DNA of 64,000 nucleotides from Prochlorococcus marinus XMU1405 (GCF_017696275.1 NZ_JAAORF010000003.1:1-64000); one strand, 5' to 3'; positions 17,930 through 27,453 are shown, counted from the stretch's first letter. Numbers and translations: made by a program. Notes: generated from the letters alone by a model not told the origin.

Positions 17930-18100
17930 ATGAATGAGCTCTCTCAAATAAGAGAAAAAATTACAAGAGCCAAGAGGCTTTATGAAGCCCAAATCTTGGC
18001 AACTAAAAATGGAGAAGTTACTCCATATAGAAGATCAGTCTTTGAAGAAAGAATTAGGGAAGCACAAAAAGAAATGAGATCGCAAGACACCAAAAAATAA
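17930..18100 (+). CDS. Small conserved protein (56 aa), paralogue of the gene at 50484
   Basis: A charged helical protein (REKITRAKRLYEAQILATKNGEVTPYRRSVFEERIRE) that is highly similar along its whole length to the 56-residue product of 50484-50654. Both genes have the same structured leader. It is probably a soluble coiled-coil or nucleic-acid-associated protein; function unknown. Confidence 0.7.
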   Translation: MNELSQIREKITRAKRLYEAQILATKNGEVTPYRRSVFEERIREAQKEMRSQDTKK

Positions 18101-18116
18101 ATTCTTTTGTAAAAAT

Positions 18117-18365
18117 CTATTTTGTATCAGCTACATTCTTGAAGAAATCGCAGTAAGCCATTAATTCTGATTCGGTTTCAATTTTTAGATTTAAATCATT
18201 AATTGCTTTCTTGGTATCAATTCTGTAGCCATACCAATCTAGACAAACTTCTCTCTGCCTTTGGGTTTCAGAAACCTTTTGAGTACCTATTTCGTTTGAG
18301 TTACTAGTACAACTCGCAAGGAAAATAGTTGAGAGAGCTAGTAGTGGGAATAGTAGTCTTTTCAT
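18117..18365 (-). CDS. Small lipoprotein (82 aa), second gene of a DUF3764 cassette
   Basis: A signal peptide with lipobox FLASC (MKRLLFPLLALSTIFLASC) is followed by a soluble part containing two cysteines (REVCLDWYG, MAYCDFF). It starts 3 bases after the stop of the DUF3764-like gene upstream. Broken copies of this same N terminus lie directly after the DUF3764-like genes at 32986 and 35353. Function unknown; membrane-anchored. Confidence 0.75.
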   Translation of the reverse strand: MKRLLFPLLALSTIFLASCTSNSNEIGTQKVSETQRQREVCLDWYGYRIDTKKAINDLNLKIETESELMAYCDFFKNVADTK

Positions 18366-18368
18366 TTG

Positions 18369-18674
18369 TTAATCACAACAACTTTCCGATGTTGCTGAAG
18401 AAGTCCAAGATGATTCTTCCATTGTTGAAAGGTCAACTCTATGCGTTGCCATCCAGTCACCATTAGCTTCCACAAACTTTTGAACATTACCTTCTGGAGC
18501 TTGATGAATAACAATAACTTTTTGAGGATCTTCCTTACTTACTCCTCTAAAAAGTGGCTTAATGAGAAATTCAGAATGTCTTTTTTCAGCTTCCGCACTG
18601 TCAAATATCGCGGCCCATTCATCGAAAGTGCTTTCAATTTTAAAAGTAAAAACTGAGGTTATGGAACAAGACAT
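18369..18674 (-). CDS. DUF3764-like small ferredoxin-fold protein (copy 1)
   Basis: A 101-residue protein (FTFKIESTFDEWAAIFDSAEAEKRHSEF...GVSKEDPQKVIVIHQAPEGNVQKFVEAN) with the alternating strand and helix pattern of dimeric alpha+beta barrels. I recall such Prochlorococcus proteins as DUF3764, with uncertainty. About 90% identical to the protein at 35353. It ends in a cysteine pair (ESCCD). It forms a two-gene cassette with the lipoprotein. Confidence 0.7.
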   Translation of the reverse strand: MSCSITSVFTFKIESTFDEWAAIFDSAEAEKRHSEFLIKPLFRGVSKEDPQKVIVIHQAPEGNVQKFVEANGDWMATHRVDLSTMEESSWTSSATSESCCD

Positions 18675-18871
18675 AATAAAGATATTGTTTGTTTAATTAA
18701 AATAAATCTGTTTAATTAAGGTTTAGTTAATTATCTTTAAATGGAATTAAAACAGATGTTTTTTCAAATTTAAGCCAACCTTTTTTCTAATATTTTTAAC
18801 ATTCTTAAATAAACATTCCTATTGAAAAGGGTAAGTGTCAATGCTATCAATTTAATAAAACTTACAAAAAT

Positions 18872-18961
18872 ATGGAGCTAAATACTTTCTTACTTATCTT
18901 ATTAGTCATTGCAAATTTTACAAATTTATATCTGACTCATTTCAAAAAAAAGAAAAAGTAA
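18872..18961 (+). CDS. Possible tiny membrane peptide (29 aa)
   Basis: An ATG frame with one hydrophobic helix (TFLLILLVIANFTNLYL) and a lysine tail. Typical of small Prochlorococcus membrane peptides, but so short that chance is a real alternative. Confidence 0.3.
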   Translation: MELNTFLLILLVIANFTNLYLTHFKKKKK

Positions 18962-18995
18962 TAGCTTTTACAATTTAAACAAACATTTTAATTCG

Positions 18996-19020
18996 CTTAA
19001 CCTTTTATTAATTTTAAGTT
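18996..19020 (+). promoter_or_regulatory. Candidate Pho box upstream of phnC/ptxA
   Basis: CTTAACC, TTAATT and TTAAGTT elements recur at about 11-bp spacing some 55-80 bases before the phnC start, as expected for PhoB control. Confidence 0.55.
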
Positions 19021-19072
19021 AAAAAAAAGATAATCAAATCAGTTTTAAATAGGTTTAATTGATTAAATCTTA

Positions 19073-19858
19073 GTGAATAATAAGCTCTCCTTAAAAAATA
19101 TTAATGTCAAATATGGAGAGAGCCTAGCTTTAAAATCTATAAACTTAGATATTTACAAAGGTGAATTTGTAGTCCTTCTTGGATCTTCTGGGGCAGGTAA
19201 ATCAACTTTACTAAGAACAATAAATCAATTGAATCCATTAACTTCAGGAGAGTTAGATTTTTTTGATTTAGGAAAAATAAGAAATAAAAAAGATCTTCAG
19301 AATTTAAGAAAAAAAACTGGGATGATATTTCAACAACATCAGTTGATTGAGAGAAATACTGTTTTCCAAAATGTTTTAACTGGTCGACTTGGATTTCATT
19401 CACTATTTAGAAGTATTTTACCTCTTCCAAAATTTGATCAAGAACTTGCTCTCGATTGCATAGATAGAGTTAGCCTCTTAGATAAAGCGCTTGTAAAAGT
19501 AAAAGAATTAAGCGGAGGACAACAACAAAGAGTAGGAATTGCTAGAGCTTTAGCTCAAAATCCTTCGTTGATTTTGGCAGATGAACCAATAGCTAGTCTT
19601 GACCCAAAAACTTCCCATCAAGTTTTATCGATGCTGAAAGATATTTGTAAGAAAGATAATATATCCGCATTAACTAGTCTTCACCAAGTTGATTTTGCTA
19701 AAGAATATGGAGATAGAATTATTGGCTTAAGTCATGGGAAAATAGTTTTTAATGGTAAATCAGATCAACTTTCAGACGAGATTTTAAAAAATATTTATTC
19801 ATCTTCACCAATAGCAGAAGAAGCAAATTTTACCTCAAATGAAGTGGTAATGGTTTAA
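19073..19858 (+). CDS. phnC: Phosphite/phosphonate ABC transporter ATPase (PhnC/PtxA)
   Basis: A 261-residue ABC ATPase with Walker A GSSGAGKST (near 38-46), signature LSGGQQQRV (near 147) and Walker B LILADEP. It starts with GTG. It opens an operon followed by the binding protein (32-base gap), permease (38) and dehydrogenase (10). The association with a phosphite dehydrogenase points to phosphite, perhaps with methylphosphonate, as the imported substrate. Called ptxA in phosphite systems. Confidence 0.9.
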   Translation: MNNKLSLKNINVKYGESLALKSINLDIYKGEFVVLLGSSGAGKSTLLRTINQLNPLTSGELDFFDLGKIRNKKDLQNLRKKTGMIFQQHQLIERNTVFQNVLTGRLGFHSLFRSILPLPKFDQELALDCIDRVSLLDKALVKVKELSGGQQQRVGIARALAQNPSLILADEPIASLDPKTSHQVLSMLKDICKKDNISALTSLHQVDFAKEYGDRIIGLSHGKIVFNGKSDQLSDEILKNIYSSSPIAEEANFTSNEVVMV

Positions 19859-19872
19859 AACCACTTCATTAA

Positions 19873-20769
<897 letters not shown>

Positions 20770-20807
20770 AAAAATCACTTTACAAATACAAATAAAAAAA
20801 TTATTAA

Positions 20808-21605
20808 ATGGATAAATTCAAAAGAATTTTAGAGGTCGAAAGGAGGACTTGGAAAAAACAATTTTTCAGGGTTCTCATAATTTTGATATTTGTATTTTCT
20901 TCTTTAGCAGTTATAGGTCTTTTCGATTTTGAAAGGATAAGTACAGGTATTCCGGCAGTTTTAAAATTACTGCCGGAAATGTTTCCTCCTGATTTCTCAA
21001 GAGCTGGAACTTGGTTTAAACCTTTAATAGACTCTTTGGCAATGAGTATCGCAGGAACTTCGATTTCTGTTTTTTTATCTTTACTTCTATGTTTTTTTGC
21101 TGCAAGAAATACAACTATAAATCCAATTGTTTACAACTTAGCAACACTAATTTTAAACGTCACAAGAGCTGTTCCTGAATTAATTTTAGGAATTATTCTA
21201 GTTGCAATGATTGGCTTTGGTGCTCTACCGGGGACATTGGCATTAGGTCTTCATTCTGTTGGAATGTTAGGTAAATTTTATGCTGAAGCTATTGAGCTTT
21301 GTGACAAGGAACCTATAGAAGCAGCTAGAGCTTCTGGCGCAAGTGATCTACAAGTTATTGTGCATAGCATTCTTCCTCAAGTTTTTCCTGCTATGGCTGA
21401 TGTTACTTTTTATAGATGGGAATACAACTTTAGAGCTTCAATGGTTGTGGGTGCTGTAGGGGCTGGTGGTATAGGTTTAGAGATCATAAGTGCTTTGAGG
21501 ATAATGGATTATGCTCAAGTATCAGCTTTATTAATAGTAGTTTTAGTCGTAGTAACTGTATTAGATAGCATGAGTAACTATCTCAGGAAATCAGTATCTG
21601 AATAA
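20808..21605 (+). CDS. phnE: Phosphite/phosphonate ABC transporter permease (PhnE/PtxC)
   Basis: A 265-residue inner-membrane permease with about six membrane segments and the cytoplasmic EAA loop (EAARASGASDLQVIVHSILPQVFP) that docks on the ATPase. It is the third gene of the operon, 10 bases before ptxD. Called ptxC in phosphite systems. Confidence 0.9.
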   Translation: MDKFKRILEVERRTWKKQFFRVLIILIFVFSSLAVIGLFDFERISTGIPAVLKLLPEMFPPDFSRAGTWFKPLIDSLAMSIAGTSISVFLSLLLCFFAARNTTINPIVYNLATLILNVTRAVPELILGIILVAMIGFGALPGTLALGLHSVGMLGKFYAEAIELCDKEPIEAARASGASDLQVIVHSILPQVFPAMADVTFYRWEYNFRASMVVGAVGAGGIGLEIISALRIMDYAQVSALLIVVLVVVTVLDSMSNYLRKSVSE

Positions 21606-21615
21606 TTCTCATTAA

Positions 21616-22572
21616 ATGAAGAAAGTTGTTATTTCCAATAAAGTTCATACTGAAGTTATTGAGTTATTAGAAAAAAATTTTGAAGTAATTAGTAACCAAA
21701 ATGATAAACCTCTAACTTATGAAAAATTAAAGTTCTTATGTAAAGATGCAAATGGTGTGATGGTATTTATGCCAGATAGAATTGATAAGAACTTTTTAGA
21801 TAATTCAAAAAATTTAGAGATCATCTCTGGAGCACTAAGAGGATTTGACAATATTGATTTGGAAGAGTGCATAAAAAGAAATATAAAATTTACAATGATC
21901 CCAGATTTACTTGCTTCCCCTACAGCAGAGTTAACATTGGGACTTCTTATTGGTTTATCAAGAAATCTACTAATAGGTGATGAATATGTTAGATCTGAAA
22001 AGTTTAAAGGTTGGGAACCAAAATTCTTCTCAAATGGAATTGAAGGGAAAAATGTTTGTCTTCTAGGTATGGGTAAATTAGGGGTTGAAGTAGCTAGGAA
22101 GATTAAAGGTTTTAATGTAAAACTTTTTTATCATGATTTACAAAAATTAGATTCAATAGATGAACAACAACTAAACACCAAATATCTGGAATTAAATGAT
22201 CTTTTTGAGAAGGCTGATTATTTGGTTATTCTTTTACCTTTAAAAAACGATACTTACCATTTTATTAACTTTGAAAATATTTTAAAAATAAAAAAAAATT
22301 GTTTACTTATTAATACTTCAAGAGGTTCTGTAGTAGATGAGAGTGCAATTGCACAAGCAATTAATTCTGGGCACATAGGAGGATATGCTTCAGATGTCTT
22401 TGAATTTGAAGATTTATCGATAAAAGATCGACCAAAAAAAATTAATCAGGAATTATTAAATTTAAAAGATAAGACTTTTTTTACTCCTCATCTTGGCTCA
22501 GCAGTTGATGAAGTTAGACTTTTTATTGAATTAGAAGCTGCTCAAAATATTATCAACTTTTTATATCATTAA
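21616..22572 (+). CDS. ptxD: Phosphite dehydrogenase PtxD
   Basis: A 318-residue D-2-hydroxyacid-dehydrogenase-family enzyme that should oxidise phosphite to phosphate with NAD. Similarity to the Pseudomonas enzyme is seen in VHTEVIELL, FMPDRID, GFDNIDLEEC, PDLLASPTAEL, the nucleotide loop GMGKLG (near 150), NTSRGSVVDE (catalytic Arg near 235), DVFEFED (Glu near 264) and TPHLGSAV (catalytic His near 290). The residue before GFDN is Arg (LRGFDN, near 74), where the Pseudomonas enzyme has an active-site Lys, as I remember it. The position directly after the transporter and the motif DVFEFED favour PtxD over other family members. Confidence 0.88.
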   Translation: MKKVVISNKVHTEVIELLEKNFEVISNQNDKPLTYEKLKFLCKDANGVMVFMPDRIDKNFLDNSKNLEIISGALRGFDNIDLEECIKRNIKFTMIPDLLASPTAELTLGLLIGLSRNLLIGDEYVRSEKFKGWEPKFFSNGIEGKNVCLLGMGKLGVEVARKIKGFNVKLFYHDLQKLDSIDEQQLNTKYLELNDLFEKADYLVILLPLKNDTYHFINFENILKIKKNCLLINTSRGSVVDESAIAQAINSGHIGGYASDVFEFEDLSIKDRPKKINQELLNLKDKTFFTPHLGSAVDEVRLFIELEAAQNIINFLYH

Positions 22573-22978
22573 TAGTTTTATACATTTTTATATAAGAGAT
22601 ATTTTCTTTTTTGAAATAATCACCTTCAGATAAAAAACCGAATTTTTCATAAAACATTTGGGCTTTTTTTCTAGAAAATAAATAAATATAATTTATTTTT
22701 TTTTTTTCTAAATAAGAAATTGAATGACAAATTAATTTAGACCCAAATCCTTTGTTTTGATAAGCAGGTTTTGTGGCCATTTTTCTAATTCTTGCTTTAC
22801 TTTCTCTAATGTAAAGTGAAATTATTGATATTAATTCCTCTTGTTTATATAAACCAAAATGTGTACCATTTTTATCATCTTCAAGAATACAAAATTCTCT
22901 TTTTTTATCTGGCCAAATAGCTTCATGCCTTATATCAATAGTTTGATTAGAATATATTTTTCTAATTGAAATTGGCAT
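22553..22978 (-). CDS. GNAT-family N-acetyltransferase
   Basis: A 141-residue protein with the acetyl-CoA-binding signature KPAYQNKGFGSKLI (Q/RxxGxG/A) and a C-terminal FYEKFGF motif. It is convergent with ptxD, overlapping its 3' end by 20 bases, and divergent from phnY. A PhnO-like role (N-acetylating aminoalkylphosphonates) is possible from location but not shown by sequence. Confidence 0.75.
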   Translation of the reverse strand: MPISIRKIYSNQTIDIRHEAIWPDKKREFCILEDDKNGTHFGLYKQEELISIISLYIRESKARIRKMATKPAYQNKGFGSKLICHSISYLEKKKINYIYLFSRKKAQMFYEKFGFLSEGDYFKKENISYIKMYKTINDIKS

Positions 22979-22994
22979 TCTTAATTATCTTTTC

Positions 22995-23039
22995 TTCTTA
23001 AATTTATCTTAATCATAAATGTTTAATATCTTGTTAAGA
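22995..23039 (+). promoter_or_regulatory. Candidate Pho box upstream of phnY
   Basis: Four TTAA-containing units repeat about every 11 bp (TCTTAAATTTA, TCTTAATCATA, AATGTTTAATA, TCTTGTTAAGA), ending 12 bases before the GTG start. This is one of the clearest Pho-type arrays in the window. Confidence 0.6.
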
Positions 23040-23050
23040 CTTGTATTGAG

Positions 23051-23788
23051 GTGGAATCAGTTTTGAACAATATAAAATTAAAATTCGATAATGACGGATT
23101 TATAGTTAATGAGAACCTAATAAATCAAGTTGATTTAGAGGCAATTGAAAAATGGATTAGTGAACTTAACGACTCTAAAGAGGTTAACCATCATTATGAA
23201 AAAACAGTTAATGGTAAAGTGCTTTCAAGAACAGAAAACTTTGTAAGCTCGCATACATCTTTTAGGGAATTTCTTTTAAGTTCATCAATAAAAGATTATT
23301 TAACTATGCTATTTGATGATGAACCAATATTATTCAAGGAAAAAATAAATTATAAATACCCAGGGGGAGCTGGATATGCACCTCATCAAGATGCTCCTGC
23401 TTATCCTTTTGGGAAAAAACACATAACAATGCTATTAGCTATAGATGACTCTGATATAAATAATGGATGTTTGGAATTTGCAAGAGGTAGAAATAATGAG
23501 GGCATAATAAATATTGATGAAAAGGGGTGTATAGATTCACTAACCGCAGAAAAATTTGTTTGGGAGAAGATACCTCTTAAAAAAGGAGGCGCAGTATTTT
23601 TTGATTCTTTTGTTCCTCACAGAAGTTCAACAAATAAATCTAGTCGTCCAAGAAGAGCGCTCTATGTAACTTATAATGCTAAAACTGAAGGCGATTTAAG
23701 AAAAGATTATTATGACTTTAAAAAGAACTCTCTTAAAGATGGATATGTAAGTTTAATAGGTCACTTTGAAGGAGAAGCAATTAAATGA
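23051..23788 (+). CDS. phnY: 2-oxoglutarate/Fe(II) phosphonate dioxygenase PhnY (PhnY*-like)
   Basis: A 245-residue PhyH-family dioxygenase. Iron ligands are HQD (near 111) and His in VPHRSS (near 190), with the downstream Arg (SRPRRALY) for 2-oxoglutarate. PhnY hydroxylates the carbon next to phosphorus; in MIT9301 the PhnY/PhnZ pair is known to oxidise methylphosphonate through hydroxymethylphosphonate to phosphate and formate. It starts with GTG and overlaps phnZ by 4 bases (ATGA). Pairing with phnZ fixes the assignment; the exact substrate is inferred. Confidence 0.87.
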   Translation: MESVLNNIKLKFDNDGFIVNENLINQVDLEAIEKWISELNDSKEVNHHYEKTVNGKVLSRTENFVSSHTSFREFLLSSSIKDYLTMLFDDEPILFKEKINYKYPGGAGYAPHQDAPAYPFGKKHITMLLAIDDSDINNGCLEFARGRNNEGIINIDEKGCIDSLTAEKFVWEKIPLKKGGAVFFDSFVPHRSSTNKSSRPRRALYVTYNAKTEGDLRKDYYDFKKNSLKDGYVSLIGHFEGEAIK

Positions 23789-24390
23789 AATACAAAACTA
23801 TTAAAAACTTCAAAAACAAATTACAAAATTCTGATAACAATGAATTTGTAGATTTATTATTTGACTTTATTAAGGAGGAAGGAAAAACTAATTATGATGA
23901 ATCAGTCACTCAATTACAACATAGTCTCCAAACAGCTTCACTCGCTCGCACTGAAGATGGCAGAAGGCATATAGTAATTGCTTCTTTGTTACACGATATA
24001 GGTCATCTTCTAATAGATGAAAATGACTCAAAAAATGATTTCTTAAAAAAAGATCTTAACCATGAAAATATTGCTTCAAATTTTTTAAAAGATTTTTTCT
24101 CTGAAGAAATTACAGAAAGTATTCGCTTACACGTTGTAGCAAAAAGATATTTATGCTCAATCGATAATTCTTATTATGAAAGTTTATCTAAAGCATCTAA
24201 AAATAGTTTTAAGGTACAAGGTGGTGCTTTAAATAAAGAAGAGATTAATGAACTAGAAAATAATAAATACTTCAAAGATGCAGTTCGATTAAGAAAATGG
24301 GATGATAGAGGAAAGGTTTCTCTTAAAGAAGTTGAAGAATTAGATACTTATAAAGAAATGATTGTTGCCGAAAGATTAGCTATCTATTAA
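23785..24390 (+). CDS. phnZ: Phosphonate-cleaving HD-domain oxygenase PhnZ
   Basis: A 201-residue HD-domain protein. Metal-binding residues visible are QLQHSLQTA (His near 47), LLHDIGH (near 69-73), LNHENIA and RLHVVAKRY, the ligand set of the mixed-valence di-iron oxygenase PhnZ. It breaks the C-P bond of the alpha-hydroxyphosphonate made by PhnY, releasing phosphate. It is translationally coupled to phnY. Confidence 0.88.
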   Translation: MKYKTIKNFKNKLQNSDNNEFVDLLFDFIKEEGKTNYDESVTQLQHSLQTASLARTEDGRRHIVIASLLHDIGHLLIDENDSKNDFLKKDLNHENIASNFLKDFFSEEITESIRLHVVAKRYLCSIDNSYYESLSKASKNSFKVQGGALNKEEINELENNKYFKDAVRLRKWDDRGKVSLKEVEELDTYKEMIVAERLAIY

Positions 24391-24781
24391 AAATATATTC
24401 ATAGCTTATATTTATAGATTCTTTAAGAGAATTGCTTATGAATGATGATTCAATTTTTTCTTTTATAAAGTTCTTTATTTTTAATTTCTTAATAAGTGGA
24501 AGGCATATTTTACAATGCAAGGTTGAAATTTTATTATTTTGAACATCACTTTTAGAGATAATATCAACATAAAAACTTTTTGATTCAATATTATTCTTTT
24601 CTAGAATTATTCCAAGAGTTGTTGAAATACAAGAAGCTAAAGATGCAGACAATAGATTTGAGGGTTTAGTCTGTTCGCAAGAATCATGTAAATTTCTATT
24701 CGAATTTGTTTTTATTTTTAATTGATTTTCGAAGATAATTTCACTCCGAAATTCACCTACATATTTCGCCTTAATTGACAT
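24380..24781 (-). CDS. OsmC-family protein
   Basis: A 133-residue OsmC/Ohr-type protein with one active-site cysteine in SLASCISTTLG; the second Cys is in LHCKIC. The family includes thiol peroxidases that detoxify organic hydroperoxides. It overlaps the 3' end of phnZ by 11 bases in convergent orientation, and shares an upstream region with the ACR3 gene. Confidence 0.75.
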   Translation of the reverse strand: MSIKAKYVGEFRSEIIFENQLKIKTNSNRNLHDSCEQTKPSNLLSASLASCISTTLGIILEKNNIESKSFYVDIISKSDVQNNKISTLHCKICLPLIKKLKIKNFIKEKIESSFISNSLKESINISYEYIFNR

Positions 24782-24813
24782 ATAAAAATAGCTATTTTTA
24801 AGAGCTTATTATG

Positions 24814-24837
24814 GGTAAATTAAGTTAAGATTAAGGC
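24814..24837. promoter_or_regulatory. Candidate Pho box between osmC and the ACR3 gene
   Basis: Reading the minus strand, CCTTAATC, TTAACTTAA and TTTACC show the roughly 11-bp TTAA periodicity of Pho boxes. If genuine, arsenite efflux would be induced together with phosphate starvation, when arsenate uptake rises. Confidence 0.45.
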
Positions 24838-24880
24838 CAAAAAATTTTGCTAAATTTAATAATTGATTAAAAAATTTTAA

Positions 24881-25891
24881 ATGCAATTTTCTGATAGATA
24901 TCTAAGTATTTGGGTTTTCTTAGCAATGTGTATTGGATCTTTATCCGGTTATTTATTTCCTAATTTATCTCAATTTATAGGCGGATTAGAGCTCTCAAGA
25001 ATAAATCTTCCAATAGCAATTCTTATCTGGGGAATGATTTTCCCAATGATGTTATCAATAGATTTCAAGTCAATAATAAATTTGAAATATAAGATTAAAG
25101 GATTTTCTATTGTCCTTTTTATTAATTGGTTAATAAAACCAGTTTCAATGGCCATCATTGCAGCCTCTTTTTTATATTTTTTATATGGTAATTTTATAGA
25201 TCCTGTACTTGCTAAAGAATATGTTTCTGGAATGATTCTATTAGGAATAGCGCCATGTACAGCAATGGTTTTTGTCTGGAGTAATCTTGTTAAAGGCGAT
25301 CCTTTATTTACTTTAATCCAAGTAGCTATTAATGATCTAATATTAATTTTAGCCTTTCCATTATTGTCAAAAATTCTTTTAGGATTTAACAGTATAGATA
25401 TCCCGTTAGATACTGTTTTCGGTTCTGTAATAATCTTTATTTTGGTACCACTTTTTCTAGCAATATTTTTAAAAAATAAAATCTATAGCGAAAAAAGAAT
25501 AAAAAGTATTTTGAATAAAAGTAAAAGTTATTCGTTGTTTTTTTTAATTCTTACAGTCTTTTTATTATTCTTTGTTCAATCAAAATCTATATTACAAAAT
25601 CCTATTCATATAATCTTAATTTCAATTCCATTAATAATACAGACTCTTTTTATTTTTTATTTAACTGCTTTTTCAATGAAGTTTTTTAGGCAAAAGTATT
25701 CTATTTCCTGTCCAGGATCGATGATAGCAGCTTCAAACTTTTTTGAACTTGCAGTAGCTGTATCGATAACTCTTTTTGGGATTAATTCAGGAGCTGCTTT
25801 AGCCACTATAGTTGGGGTACTAGTAGAAGTTCCTTTGATGCTTTATTTAGTAAATATTTCTAAGTCTTCCAAAATATTATTTATAAAGTAA
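24881..25891 (+). CDS. acr3: Arsenite efflux transporter, ACR3 family
   Basis: A 336-residue membrane protein of about ten helices. The ACR3 signature GIAPCTAMVFVWSNL (Cys near 125) supplies the essential thiolate for arsenite. Other family blocks are GMIFPMMLSIDF and GSMIAASNFFELAVAVSI. It exports As(III) from the cytoplasm. No arsenate reductase gene is adjacent. Lies just left of the integrase. Confidence 0.9.
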   Translation: MQFSDRYLSIWVFLAMCIGSLSGYLFPNLSQFIGGLELSRINLPIAILIWGMIFPMMLSIDFKSIINLKYKIKGFSIVLFINWLIKPVSMAIIAASFLYFLYGNFIDPVLAKEYVSGMILLGIAPCTAMVFVWSNLVKGDPLFTLIQVAINDLILILAFPLLSKILLGFNSIDIPLDTVFGSVIIFILVPLFLAIFLKNKIYSEKRIKSILNKSKSYSLFFLILTVFLLFFVQSKSILQNPIHIILISIPLIIQTLFIFYLTAFSMKFFRQKYSISCPGSMIAASNFFELAVAVSITLFGINSGAALATIVGVLVEVPLMLYLVNISKSSKILFIK

Positions 25892-25933
25892 TATTTTCTT
25901 CATACCATTGAATTCTTTCTTCTAAATAAGTGC

Positions 25934-27187
25934 TCATACTTCTGCCAAATCAAAAGCCTTTTTAAGATCTTTGGTCATAAATCTAGCGTAACTTTCTAGG
26001 TGTGTTTGTAGATCATGCCCCATTGCATCAGCAATTTGTTTAGGTGCTCGCATTGTTCCATCTTCCATAGGTCTAGTGTGAGCAACATATGCGTATCTAT
26101 GACGGAAGGAATATGGTTTGCACTTTTGTCCTTCTGCTTCTGCTTCTGCACAAATAGACAACCAAGTCTTTCTAATGCTCTTCCTCCTAAGATATTCTCC
26201 AAAGTTTTGACCGCCATTACCTAGAGGAATTTTTGGCAGTTCTTCTCCCGCTGCCAACCTTTGCACTAAGTTGTAGTTCCAATCAAAAGGTTCTCCATCT
26301 ACATCTCTAACCAATAAAGGCAATAGTTGTCTTTCTTTAAAATTAGAATTTACTTTTTGGTATATACACCAAAGTTCTGTCTTGTTATTTCTGAGAACCA
26401 GATGATTAAGTTCTTCTGGTCTTAATCCATAAACTGAACAAAGTTGAGCAGCAAACTTCCATCTTTGGGCTTGTGGTTGGTCAATAAAGTTATCTACTAA
26501 TCTTCCAATCTGGGCATCTGTTAATGGATAACCAATATCTTTCTTTTTAGCTATATTTTTTTCTTCATTATTATCTTTGAAATTTCCATAATTTGGTCTC
26601 CAATAAGAAGGGAAATCTTCATAGTTGCAGCAATAATCTAAAAAACTATTAAAAGCTAATCTCATATGCCTTCTTATTGTTGCCTTGTCAGGTGGCCAAC
26701 CAACTAATTGATTGTATTGTCCATGCTTATATTCATTAATTACCTTTTTATATAAAGCTCTAGCATTTTGCGGTCTATGATTTGCTCTATTCATATAGAA
26801 CATAACTCCCTCTAAAACAGGAAGATGCTTTTTATTCCAAGTGTTTTCTTTAATATCTGATCTTTCTTTTCTATATCTAACAAAAGCCCCTTCCCAATCA
26901 AGTTTGACTTCCGAAGAAGAGTTTCTTGCATATTTAAAAGCGGTCTTTAAAAGGATCTTTCCATTATTTTCTAAATAAGTGTTTGCTCCTTCTTCTATAA
27001 ACTTCAATGCTTCAATCATTTGATTCTCTTCCCATAAGTAAGGAAGGTTTATAGATTTTCTTCCAGTTGTCTTAGTTCCATATATTAAACGCATATTCCC
27101 TCTATCATTTTCTACTGTCCAACCAGATCCAATAGATTCCTTTATTGCCCTTCTTAATGTTTTTACCCAATTGTTTGATTGTGGCAT
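25934..27187 (-). CDS. Tyrosine recombinase (integrase 1)
   Basis: A 417-residue integrase. The catalytic C-terminal domain has YGLRPEEL (Arg I), SFRHRYAYVAH (His-x-x-Arg), MGHDLQTHLESYARF (final His and nucleophilic Tyr). The N terminus MPQSNNWVKTLRRAIKESIGSGWTV is shared with integrase 2 at 29481, so they are diverged homologues. The gene points away from the tRNA-Pro 3' half, which starts about 150 bases from its start codon, the usual arrangement for tRNA-targeted elements. It should catalyse crossover within the anticodon stem-loop sequence. Confidence 0.92.
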   Translation of the reverse strand: MPQSNNWVKTLRRAIKESIGSGWTVENDRGNMRLIYGTKTTGRKSINLPYLWEENQMIEALKFIEEGANTYLENNGKILLKTAFKYARNSSSEVKLDWEGAFVRYRKERSDIKENTWNKKHLPVLEGVMFYMNRANHRPQNARALYKKVINEYKHGQYNQLVGWPPDKATIRRHMRLAFNSFLDYCCNYEDFPSYWRPNYGNFKDNNEEKNIAKKKDIGYPLTDAQIGRLVDNFIDQPQAQRWKFAAQLCSVYGLRPEELNHLVLRNNKTELWCIYQKVNSNFKERQLLPLLVRDVDGEPFDWNYNLVQRLAAGEELPKIPLGNGGQNFGEYLRRKSIRKTWLSICAEAEAEGQKCKPYSFRHRYAYVAHTRPMEDGTMRAPKQIADAMGHDLQTHLESYARFMTKDLKKAFDLAEV

Positions 27188-27253
27188 TTAATGACCGAGT
27201 GCTCTACCTATTGTCCACGGATTTCCGTGGATTTTCAACTGAGTAAGGCAAAA

Positions 27254-27283
27254 GTGTGCAGTCTCGTGCAGTCTTATGCAGAG
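27254..27283 (+). repeat. Right-end iterons beside integrase 1 (GTGCAGTCT type)
   Basis: Three tandem 10-base units (TGTGCAGTCT, CGTGCAGTCT, TATGCAGAGT) lie between integrase 1 and the tRNA 3' half. I found no clear matching set at the left end, in contrast to the smaller intervals. Confidence 0.6.
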
Positions 27284-27333
27284 TATGACTTCAGTTATAG
27301 CTTAGATCCCTTTGTCTCACTAGAAGAGTCATA

Positions 27334-27379
27334 GTGCTTTGGGAGCACTAGGTCGCAGGTTCGAATCCTGTCGCCCCGA
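27334..27379 (+). repeat. tRNA-Pro 3' half, copy 1 (attachment half-site)
   Basis: Identical to bases 29-74 of the intact tRNA-Pro from the anticodon stem-loop (GTGCTTTGGGAGCACTA) through the T arm to the acceptor end (CGCCCCGA). Nothing resembling the D arm precedes it, so it cannot be a tRNA gene by itself. Confidence 0.92.
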
Positions 27380-27402
27380 CTCTAAAAAATCAAGTCATAC
27401 TA

Positions 27403-27426
27403 GCGAGTCTCTCAACTCGCTTTTTT
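27403..27426 (+). terminator. Copy of the tRNA-Pro terminator
   Basis: GCGAGT/ACTCGC stem with six T residues, duplicated along with the 3' half from the terminator behind the intact tRNA. Confidence 0.85.
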
Positions 27427-27453
27427 ATTATTTGTTGTCTCACATTAAGAAAA

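Noticed and set aside
25884-25938. 18-codon minus-strand frame between the ACR3 and integrase 1 genes (MSTYLEERIQWYEENITL)
   Set aside because: Too short, without a family match or ribosome-binding site; possibly a gene remnant.
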